A DNA stretch of 64,000 nt, from positions 310,001 to 374,000 of the forward strand of contig VCMS01000030.1 of assembly GCA_022539475.1 (NCBI GenBank), written 5' to 3'. The translations under genes were made by a program, and so were the position numbers. The stretch is from Gracilaria domingensis (Eukaryota > Rhodophyta > Florideophyceae > Gracilariales > Gracilariaceae). The notes beneath the pieces are model-generated. The model saw only the letters and a list, made by a program, of their open reading frames with translations, ran no database searches and was not told the DNA's origin. Shown one piece after another: positions 48,800 to 56,851 of the stretch (position 1 is its first letter; every line of letters begins with the position of its first letter).

Positions 48800-49141
48800 C
48801 ACGCTTGTGAACTCATAGAACTTTTCGTCATGTTACATTATAGATTACATTATAGATGACTACAAGCTCATCTCCGGAACCTCCGTTTGATGGTTATACT
48901 ACAATTGGAAGCGCCCATTACGTTTTGGTAAACATCTTAGAAGCGTATGGAGACTGGAACTCATCGGCTGCAGTCGTATTCCAGAAACCTTTGATCAAGA
49001 ACGAAAAATTTCCACACCAACTTGTCATTGTCAACCTTGCCGAAGCTTTTTAAATCGAGCTGACAGCTGCTGCAAGCATGGCCTGTCCATGCTCGGTGCA
49101 AAAGCTAAACGAGTTTCCTTACATGCAAGGTGATAAATGGA
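48800..49141. other. Convergent spacer between PES-like gene and arsM
   Basis: About 340 bases. It holds a direct repeat TTACATTATAGATTACATTA at 48833-48852 and a 65-codon frame from ATG 48856 with no known domain, not supported as a gene. Confidence 0.35.
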
Positions 49142-50566
49142 TTAACAACAGCCTTCGGAACTGGGACAACAGGTGGAAGATTTCACCTCTTTGCCCTCCG
49201 CACCTGCTTTGCATGATACCTTCTCTGTCCCGTTCGCTTCCTTCTCCTTGTCGGCTTCACCTCCTTGCAGATCGGACAGACAACAAGATGTGTCCTTCCT
49301 TACGCCAGATTTGTCAATTCCCTCTGTGACGGCCACGCCCCCGCCGGAACAAGACACAGTATCGTTCTTGGGAGCCGCAGAAGCAAGAATGCTTGCATCA
49401 GGACTTGGACAGCATGAGGTTCCCTTCACAGCGGAAGAAACTTTCGCCCCACTCACATCAGACACTAATGGCGTCGGAACGCCACAAACGCCGTTAGATG
49501 CTTTCTCCGAAAGTCCTGGAAGTGGTAATGCGCGGAAGCACCTGATATCCACTATGTCAGACGAACTCTCCTGCGGTCGCTTAAAGGAGCCCCGATGCTC
49601 AGTTCGTTCGGTAACTGTGAACAAGCGCTTGTATCTTGATTGCTGCAGTATGGCCGCAGTGTTCGCATCGATGGGAGTTTGAGCACCTTTCCTAAAGTCG
49701 TTATCTATATCAAACTTCAGACCACCACCACACGATACAAAGGTGGCACTTTGTCCATAGTCCTCACGCGTAGCTTCCAAGGCTTCGATCTTGAAGGCAC
49801 GTATCGTTAGCGAATAAAATGTGACATCCGGTACAAGTTTGCGAAGCTCTGGGTCACGCAAGTCAATTGGAGCAGCTGAGACCACGCGAACGTCCGGGAA
49901 TCCAACTTGGCTCATAATTGTGTGAAAATCTTGTACGTACAAGGCACCACCTAGACATTCACCGACCAACACCTCATGTGAAGCAGCTTCTTTGGTCAAG
50001 CGACGATCTGCATATACGTCAGAGAAATAAAACTCTCCTCCCTGCTTCAGAACACGAGAAACCTCCGAGAATACGGCCTTCTTGTCGGGACTGAGATTAC
50101 AAACGCAGTTAGAAATTACAATATCCACAGACGCATCTTCGATGTTTGCCGAACGCAAATCTTCAATAAAGCCACGACGAAATTGGACGTTAGATTGGGC
50201 ATCCGGGCCATAAAACTTAGTTGCGTGATACTGACGATGACGATTTGCAATCTCAAGTTGCTCAGGAGTCATATCGACGCCAACAACGGAGCCATGTTGA
50301 CCGACAAGGGCGGAAGAAAGGTACACATCACGACCAGTACCACAGCCAAGATCCAACACAGTGCAGCCTTTCAAGTGCGACGGGATGGGGGACCCACATC
50401 CATAGAAGCGGGAAGTTACCTCGGGATGCAGATTGGCGATGATGGGACGATGGGACTCCGGGACGGAGTCGATGGGACAACATGCCGAGGTTTTGAGATC
50501 GGTTGTGGAAGATAGAGTGGACGAGTAGTACTTTGAAACTGACTGACGTTGCTCCTCGGGATCCAT
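49142..50566 (-). CDS. arsM: Arsenite S-adenosylmethionine methyltransferase with Cys-Cys-rich C-terminal tail
   Basis: Methylates As(III) to mono-, di- and trimethyl forms. Of 474 residues, the first roughly 340 are a full ArsM: TSACCPI (C29/C30), YGCG (C57), SAM-binding VLDLGCGTGRD (70-80), VVGVDMT, ISNCVCNLSPDKK (C154/C156) and VGECLGGALY (C204), equivalent to the four As-binding Cys of Cyanidioschyzon ArsM. The tail (about 345-474) is an extra low-complexity domain with an ordered set of Cys: TSCCP, VSCS, TSCCL, VSCK, TCCP and a final EGCC. Such a tail could bind As(III) or other thiophilic metals; this is inference. Start at ATG 50566. The gene is divergent from the ABCC transporter at 52034. 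The upstream region contains the 111-bp palindrome. Confidence 0.93.
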   Translation of the reverse strand: MDPEEQRQSVSKYYSSTLSSTTDLKTSACCPIDSVPESHRPIIANLHPEVTSRFYGCGSPIPSHLKGCTVLDLGCGTGRDVYLSSALVGQHGSVVGVDMTPEQLEIANRHRQYHATKFYGPDAQSNVQFRRGFIEDLRSANIEDASVDIVISNCVCNLSPDKKAVFSEVSRVLKQGGEFYFSDVYADRRLTKEAASHEVLVGECLGGALYVQDFHTIMSQVGFPDVRVVSAAPIDLRDPELRKLVPDVTFYSLTIRAFKIEALEATREDYGQSATFVSCGGGLKFDIDNDFRKGAQTPIDANTAAILQQSRYKRLFTVTERTEHRGSFKRPQESSSDIVDIRCFRALPLPGLSEKASNGVCGVPTPLVSDVSGAKVSSAVKGTSCCPSPDASILASAAPKNDTVSCSGGGVAVTEGIDKSGVRKDTSCCLSDLQGGEADKEKEANGTEKVSCKAGAEGKEVKSSTCCPSSEGCC

Positions 50567-50782
50567 TTTGCGGGGTTATTGGGTGGCTTGTGAAGAATGT
50601 CCGACGAGATTTGGCAGTGGGATGAGGATGATTGCTGTGAAGAACGGCGGCTCGACAAAGCGGTTGGAATGAGGATGGGAGATCTTTTACGGACTTCGAC
50701 AGTTGTAACCTGAGTGCTATCTCGCATGTCGTAGTTTTCTTGGGCAAACAATGAAGAGTAGAAAATTTCTACTGCAGGACGA

Positions 50783-50893
50783 CAGATCAACGTATTACCG
50801 TCGGCAGTGCCGACTCGGCACCCTGGGTGCGTGACGTCACGTCACGCACCCAGGGTGCCGAGTCGGCACTGCCGACGGTAATACGTTGATCTG
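50783..50893. repeat. Perfect 111-bp palindrome built of nested palindromes
   Basis: Two 55-base arms pair perfectly around a single central base at 50838. Within each arm are smaller perfect palindromes: TCGGCAgTGCCGA, TGCCGAcTCGGCA and CACCCtGGGTG, and the centre reads GTGACGTCAC. It can fold into a cruciform or a branched hairpin, and if transcribed would give a near-perfect double-stranded RNA. Confidence 0.95.
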
Positions 50894-50908
50894 CACGTCA
50901 CTGACGTG
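50894..50908. promoter_or_regulatory. Palindromic ACGT-core element
   Basis: CACGTCAcTGACGTG is a perfect 7-bp inverted repeat with a single central base, immediately next to the large palindrome, whose centre also contains GTGACGTCAC. Repeated TGACGTCA-like cores are typical of bZIP binding sites. Regulatory role is inferred. Confidence 0.4.
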
Positions 50909-52033
50909 GGGAACGAGGATCGCAACAGCAATTCATCTTCAGGGTGCGCCGTGCGTCGTATGCATATACGTGGCCAGGTGTGAGAGTTGGAAGGAAGTGA
51001 GGGATGATCTGGGTGCAGCTTGCAGCCCCACGCCGGCGGCGGTGATTGGGTACAAGCGCGCTACGTGTGCGAGGGCGATTGGGGCCACGTGCCGGTTGCA
51101 ACGGTCTTGCGTGTGCCGGCGACAGCACATGCGCGGCCGGGATGATCGCAGAGGCAATGCATGGCTGCTGTGTGTGGTGCTCGTGCTTTGCGTGTTTTTT
51201 GGGCCGCAGGAGATGCCACTTTTTTCCGTTGCCCGTCTTTGCGTGCTGTGCGCTGTCGTTGCACGTCTGGTACGCCTTCTGCTTATGTTCATCTGTACAT
51301 GATTCCGTCTCTGGTTCACGTTGCAGGATGTTTCATAGAAGCCCAGCTGCGACGTCTGGTGTGCTTCATGCATCACGTTCCCAATCCAAAGCAAATTGTG
51401 TGCCACACGCTGCGAGATACCTTTGGTAGATGTGATATCATACCAATAAATGCCCGAGTACTGGCCCCCGGGCCTCCTTAAAGCTTCGCTGTTCTGGAAG
51501 CACTTGCCATTTTCGAACCATTCTAGTAGTCGGCGACGACGCGCATTTCATTCCCTTTAGCTTTGGTACTTTGTCTTGTTCAACCCGCCTATCTTCTTTC
51601 GCCACAACTTTCTGAACATCCCAGGTTCTTCAGACACCGCTAGCATTTGGCGGTTCTGAATCCATAGTTCTGATTGAAGCTCTAGAACTGTCACAGCCAA
51701 TTGATAATTACCTTCCACCAACCTCGATCCCTGTCACATACCGACACACAGGTCTTGCTGTGATACCCGCTCATGTTTTGAGTTCGGCTCAGAGGCAGCC
51801 GTTGCAAACACATGCACATCCACGATATTCGTTTTGAGCCACAAATTATTCTACCTCTGGTGCTGCTTGCTGTTCTTCATTTGACACTGGTATTCTCGAT
51901 CACTTTCGTTGCTCCTATTCACTTGCAACTAGCCGACCATCTGCTATTGTCGATCTAAAGTCCTCACATCTCTCTAATCAACTGAGCTTTTGTTCATCCC
52001 CCTTCGTTGCGAACGGATATTGTCCAATACCAC

Positions 52034-55000
52034 ATGGCAGACCAACCAGTCCGAACCGTTATCAAGCCGGGCAATGAACAAATCGAAAGAAAACCTTGTC
52101 CGGAGGAGAGGGCCAGCCTCTTGTCCAAGGTCTTTTTTGTCTGGCTCTTCCCCTTCATACACCAGGGCTGGAAGAATCCTCTGCAAGATGACGATCTTTG
52201 GGAATTGCGTAGCTTTGAGCGTGGGGAACACACAACGACAAATCTAATTGACGAGTATGAAAATGTCCAGCAGGTAACAACCAAACATCCTAGACTGCAA
52301 ATGGCCCTCCTCAGAAACCATCGTCCAGCGCTCATCTTTACTGCTGTTCTGAAAATCATTGATGTGGCGATGCAGCTTGTTCAACCGGTCTTTGTCAATC
52401 GTCTGCTTGAATTCTTGCAGGAGAAGAGCACTTCAGATAATCCTCCCAGGAACTCTGTTGGCATTGCATGGTCCTTTGCACTCTTCTTATCTCCGCTGCT
52501 CAAAACTCTTGTGGAGAATCATTACTTCATGCGCACTATGCGTGGAGGTATGCGTGTGCGTTCCGGTTTGCAGGGCACCATTTACGATAAGAGTCTTCGA
52601 ATGAGCCCATCTGCGAGAGCCACGTCTTCGCTTGGAGAGATAGTCAACCTTATGCAACTTGACACACAGCGTATTGGGGACTTCTTCCAGTTCTTCCATG
52701 TATTATGGTCTGCCCCTGTTCAAATCCTTGGTGCTGTTGCGTTGCTGTATCACTATATTGGAGTGTCCGCTATCATTGGTCTAATCGTCACACTTGCATC
52801 CCTTCCCTTACAAGGAAAGCTCATGGCGGCCCAACTAAGGCTCCGTAAAGCTGGAATTGGAATCACAGATCGGAGAGTGAAGCTCATGAACGAGATTCTG
52901 CAAGGCATTAAGGCGGTCAAGTTCTACGCGTGGGAGCAACCGTTCGCAGACGCTATTGACAAGGAAAGAACAGAGGAAGTGAAGAAGTTCTCACGTACGA
53001 TCTGGCTTCGATCTTCCTTCATGGCCATCATGATGGTCATGCCGATTCTCGTGGGCGTGATCACGTTTTCGTTCTTCAGTGGCGTTTTCAAGCGTGACTT
53101 GAACCCCGCCATTGTCTTCACGGGTATCACGCTGCTAAACCAACTACGTGCTCCGATTCTGATGTTGCCAATGACGGTGAATGCATACATTGACGCTCGT
53201 ATCGGTATGAAGCGTATCGAACGTTTTCTTGGGCTTGAGGATACTGACAATTATTCGCGCGTTCATAAATCTAGTAGTACGGATTCGGAACGCTCAAAGT
53301 CTCTAGACCACCAACGGAGTCATAGCTCGTTCACAACTTCTTCCGGCGACGAGGAATCTGTTGGTATCGAAATCCAAGACGGGGCATTTGAATGGAGCAA
53401 GCTTGCTCAAGATACAGCGGTTTCCGAGAAGAAGGGTTTGTTTTCTTCGTGTCTTTCGAGACCAAAGAGAAATAGAAAATCTGATCAGACAAGTCAAAAT
53501 GCCTCCGCTGACGCAAACGAACCACAGAAGCATGTATCGGTCCGTGGCCCCATCCTTTCAGATATCAATGTTAAGCTGAAAGGTGGTGAATTGGTCGCTA
53601 TTGTCGGCAGAGTTGGTTCTGGCAAGTCATCTCTAATTCATGCAATTCTTGGAGAAATGAGAAAAGTACAGGGCTCTGTAAGTCTGGAAGGGAAAGTCGC
53701 ATATGTTGCACAGACTGCATGGATTTTCAACGACACCTTACGAAACAACATTATCTTTGGAAAGGAATTTGATGAGCGACTCTACAAGAAGGCCTTAGAT
53801 GTTTCAGCTTTGAAATATGACATTGACATCCTTCCCGCTGGGGATATGACCGCTATCGGTGAGAAAGGGATTAATCTTTCAGGAGGGCAGAAGCAACGTG
53901 TTAGTATTGCTCGTGCGGTTTACGCTGATGCCGATGTTTACTTGTTTGATGATCCTCTATCGGCGTTAGATGCCCATGTCAGCAAGGAAGTGTTTCAGAA
54001 GTGCTTATCCAAAGCAGGTTTCCTGCGGAAAAAGCTGAGAATATTGATCACCAATCAGGTTCACGTACTTCCGGACTGCGACAAAGTGTTGTTTTTGGAA
54101 CGGGGCAGCATTCGATGCCAAGGAAACTACTCCACTCTCGCTGCAACAGATTCATCTTTCCAACAGCTAATCAACGAACAAGAAGAGGAGGAAGAGAACC
54201 ACGAAAAGGAAGATCAAGATCGTAACGAAGAGTCAGTGCACGATGCTAGTCGGCATTCGGCATCTGTTTCTGTCTCCAAGGGGACAAGAGATCAGAGAGA
54301 AGAAGACAAAGCTGGACCAAAAGCAGGGACCACGCTGATGCAAGAGGAAGAGCGAAAGACTGGAAACGTGGTTGCCAAGGCGTATTACCAGTATGCGATA
54401 GCGTGCGGTGGTGTGATCATATTTACTCTCATGCTCTTGTTCTATGCTGCGACAGTAGTGTTATCGGTAATCGTTCAATGGTGGCTGTCGTACTGGTCTG
54501 AACGTGAAAGTCTGAATGACACAAGGCCCATTGGCTTCTTCATGGGTATATACTTTGCTCTGGCAGTGGGTTATGCCCTGATGAGCATGGCTCGGAGCAT
54601 CTGGTTCTTGAACCTGGCACTATACGCTTCGAAGAGACTGCATGATAAGATGGTTAAGAGCGTCCTACGAGCTCCTTTGACTTTCTTCGATACAACCCCA
54701 ATCGGCCGAATCATTTCTAGATTCTCAAGGGACGTGCAGACACTGGACGAATTGCTTCCTCAGTACTTCCAGCAAATGCTTACCACAACCCTGAACCTTG
54801 TTGCATCTTATGCGTTTATCGGCGTCATTCTTCCTATATTCTTTACTGTTGCCGTTCCGGTGACTATCTTCTACTTTGCGTTGCAGCGCTTCTTCAATCG
54901 CACATCTCTGGAATTGAAGAGAATGGATTCCATTTCCAAGTCTCCGATCTACGCGCACTTTTCTGAAACGCTAGGCGGCCTCAGCACAATTAGGGCATAC

Positions 55001-56155
55001 AACAAGCAGGATCAAGCTAAGAGCGAAAACATGCGTATGATTGATGTGAATCAGCGAGCATACTTTTCATGGATTGCTGCAAATCGTTGGTTCTCTCTTT
55101 ACCTCGAAATGGCCGGAACGCTGCTCATTTTCGCTACTGCTCTGTTTAGCGTGTTTGCCCCCAGTGACATTTTCGCAGGAAACATTGGCCTTAGTCTCTC
55201 CTATGCACTACAAGTCACAGGTATCCTTGGCTTTACCGTGAGGTCCATTACAGAACTGGAAGGTCAAATGAGTTCCGTTGAGCGTGCTAGATTCTACAGC
55301 GAAGAGTTGCCACAAGAAGCACCCGCTGAATTTGATCCGGAGGATGACATTAAGCGTAAAGATTGGCCAAAGGATGGAAGAGTCACGATTGATGACGTTC
55401 AAATGCGTTATAGAGAGGGCTTGGATCTGGTGCTTAAGGGCGTGAACGTCACTATTGCTGGAGGAGAGAAGGTGGGTGTTGTCGGACGCACAGGAAGCGG
55501 CAAGAGCTCTCTTATGGTTGCAATTTTGCGAATGGTTGAAATTGAAGGAGGTCGGATTTGTATAGATGATGTGAATCTCCGTGATCTTGGACTGAACGAC
55601 GTACGGACCAACATCACCATCATTCCACAGGACCCTGTGGTGTTCAGTGGGACAATCCGGTTCAACTTGGATCCATTCAACCGACACTCTGAGGCCGAAC
55701 TGTGGGATGCGTTGGAGAAGTCGCACATGAAGCAGTTTGTGATGGAATTCGAGGGAGGTCTGGACGCGCAAGTTGCCGAATATGGAGAGAATCTGTCTGC
55801 CGGACAAAGGCAAGTAATCTGTCTGACTCGGGCTTTGCTGCGACGGTCCAAGATTCTTATCCTCGACGAGGCCAGCAGCTCTGTTGATATGGAGACTGAC
55901 AGACTAATTCAGGAAACTATCCGCACACACCTGAAGGACGCAACGATTTTGACCATTGCGCATCGACTCTTCACGCTCGCGGACTACGACAAAATTCTCG
56001 TAATGGAAGACGGAAACGCGGCAGAATTCGGCTCCCCCGCGGAGTTGCTTGGTCAATCAGATAGCAAGTTTACGGCTTTGGTAGATTCAATGGGTTCGAA
56101 AGGTGCGGCGCAATTCAGACAGTTGGTTGCTGGTGGGCCATCATCCTCATCATAG
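52034..56155 (+). CDS. ABCC (MRP-type) full ABC transporter
   Basis: A 1373-residue full-length ABC transporter arranged TMD1-NBD1-TMD2-NBD2, without the extra N-terminal TMD0. NBD1: Walker A GRVGSGKSS (about 524), signature LSGGQKQRVSIARA (about 614), Walker B VYLFDDPLSALD with the ABCC-typical Asp instead of catalytic Glu. NBD2: Walker A GRTGSGKSS (about 1150), signature LSAGQRQVICLTRALL (about 1253), Walker B ILILDEASSSVD with Glu. The linker between halves is long and acidic. ABCC proteins export or sequester glutathione, conjugates and, in yeast Ycf1 and plant ABCC1/2, As(III)-thiol complexes. It is divergent from arsM, which makes an arsenic role attractive but unproven. ATG at 52034 (MADQPVRT). 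Single exon; the whole frame is open. Confidence 0.95.
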   Translation: MADQPVRTVIKPGNEQIERKPCPEERASLLSKVFFVWLFPFIHQGWKNPLQDDDLWELRSFERGEHTTTNLIDEYENVQQVTTKHPRLQMALLRNHRPALIFTAVLKIIDVAMQLVQPVFVNRLLEFLQEKSTSDNPPRNSVGIAWSFALFLSPLLKTLVENHYFMRTMRGGMRVRSGLQGTIYDKSLRMSPSARATSSLGEIVNLMQLDTQRIGDFFQFFHVLWSAPVQILGAVALLYHYIGVSAIIGLIVTLASLPLQGKLMAAQLRLRKAGIGITDRRVKLMNEILQGIKAVKFYAWEQPFADAIDKERTEEVKKFSRTIWLRSSFMAIMMVMPILVGVITFSFFSGVFKRDLNPAIVFTGITLLNQLRAPILMLPMTVNAYIDARIGMKRIERFLGLEDTDNYSRVHKSSSTDSERSKSLDHQRSHSSFTTSSGDEESVGIEIQDGAFEWSKLAQDTAVSEKKGLFSSCLSRPKRNRKSDQTSQNASADANEPQKHVSVRGPILSDINVKLKGGELVAIVGRVGSGKSSLIHAILGEMRKVQGSVSLEGKVAYVAQTAWIFNDTLRNNIIFGKEFDERLYKKALDVSALKYDIDILPAGDMTAIGEKGINLSGGQKQRVSIARAVYADADVYLFDDPLSALDAHVSKEVFQKCLSKAGFLRKKLRILITNQVHVLPDCDKVLFLERGSIRCQGNYSTLAATDSSFQQLINEQEEEEENHEKEDQDRNEESVHDASRHSASVSVSKGTRDQREEDKAGPKAGTTLMQEEERKTGNVVAKAYYQYAIACGGVIIFTLMLLFYAATVVLSVIVQWWLSYWSERESLNDTRPIGFFMGIYFALAVGYALMSMARSIWFLNLALYASKRLHDKMVKSVLRAPLTFFDTTPIGRIISRFSRDVQTLDELLPQYFQQMLTTTLNLVASYAFIGVILPIFFTVAVPVTIFYFALQRFFNRTSLELKRMDSISKSPIYAHFSETLGGLSTIRAYNKQDQAKSENMRMIDVNQRAYFSWIAANRWFSLYLEMAGTLLIFATALFSVFAPSDIFAGNIGLSLSYALQVTGILGFTVRSITELEGQMSSVERARFYSEELPQEAPAEFDPEDDIKRKDWPKDGRVTIDDVQMRYREGLDLVLKGVNVTIAGGEKVGVVGRTGSGKSSLMVAILRMVEIEGGRICIDDVNLRDLGLNDVRTNITIIPQDPVVFSGTIRFNLDPFNRHSEAELWDALEKSHMKQFVMEFEGGLDAQVAEYGENLSAGQRQVICLTRALLRRSKILILDEASSSVDMETDRLIQETIRTHLKDATILTIAHRLFTLADYDKILVMEDGNAAEFGSPAELLGQSDSKFTALVDSMGSKGAAQFRQLVAGGPSSSS

Positions 56156-56851
56156 AATTGTGGGGAGGCTCGGGCGGCCGCAGCTCGAAGTGTACAGTAC
56201 CAGAACTTGTTAGGCATAAGACGCGACTGCATGGTGCATAAATGACTATGGTGATGATCAAACAGGTCTTGATCAGACTTTTCGAGTTGATACAGAAGGG
56301 CGTCCAAACCAACCTTTGTAGTTACGTGTTCCCTCCCCTGCACTTTGGTAGAAGTGTGTGGCAGCACGGAAGCTCTACAGTATTGCGTAGTATTGGCGGA
56401 AGCAGGCGCGATTGAGCGGGACACATGGCGGCGTGTACAGCAATGGCTGCGCAGCGCTGGCGCGCGCGTTGGCGTGCGCTTTGCGCGGCGAAACCGAAAC
56501 CAACGTCGGTGCAGCGAGTGCGAGCAACGGAGTGCCCTGTTTGGCGCCCCGCGGCCGTCTCGCGTGTACACACCAGCGCCGATTTGCTGCTACCCCACCG
56601 CGTGTTGCCCCCCGCCTGCGCCACCGCCTCCGTCAGCCCTCGGCTCTTTCCGCCCTCCTGCTGCGTTCCCCCCGCCCCTCCCCGTCTTCCCCTCGTAGCT
56701 TGTTTCTTCCCCTCCCCCGTCCCAGCCCGCTGGCAATCTTCTTGCCGTTTCTGGCTGCTGTGCTTGATTTCGTTTTACTCGGCTTGCACTGCTTGCGCCG
56801 TGTTTCGCTCTTCTTTTTTCTTTCCCCACCCCCCTTTCGCCCCCTGCCTGC
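56156..56851. other. Intergenic region with pyrimidine-rich promoter
   Basis: About 700 bases between the ABC transporter end and the first coding exon of the UBA-like gene. The second half is GC-rich then C/T-rich, as expected of a promoter and 5' UTR. Overlapping open frames on both strands are compositional. Confidence 0.4.

Larger units (their letters stand above)
50567..52033. other. Shared upstream region of arsM and the ABCC transporter
   Basis: About 1.5 kb between two divergent genes. It holds the 111-bp perfect palindrome (50783-50893) and an adjacent 15-bp palindrome with ACGT cores (50894-50908), 217-342 bases upstream of the arsM start. Other open frames (for example 50886-51302) are unsupported. 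Confidence 0.45.

Noticed and set aside
49173-49682. Open frame antisense to the arsM tail
   Set aside because: Shadow of a low-complexity coding tail; no domain and no start context.
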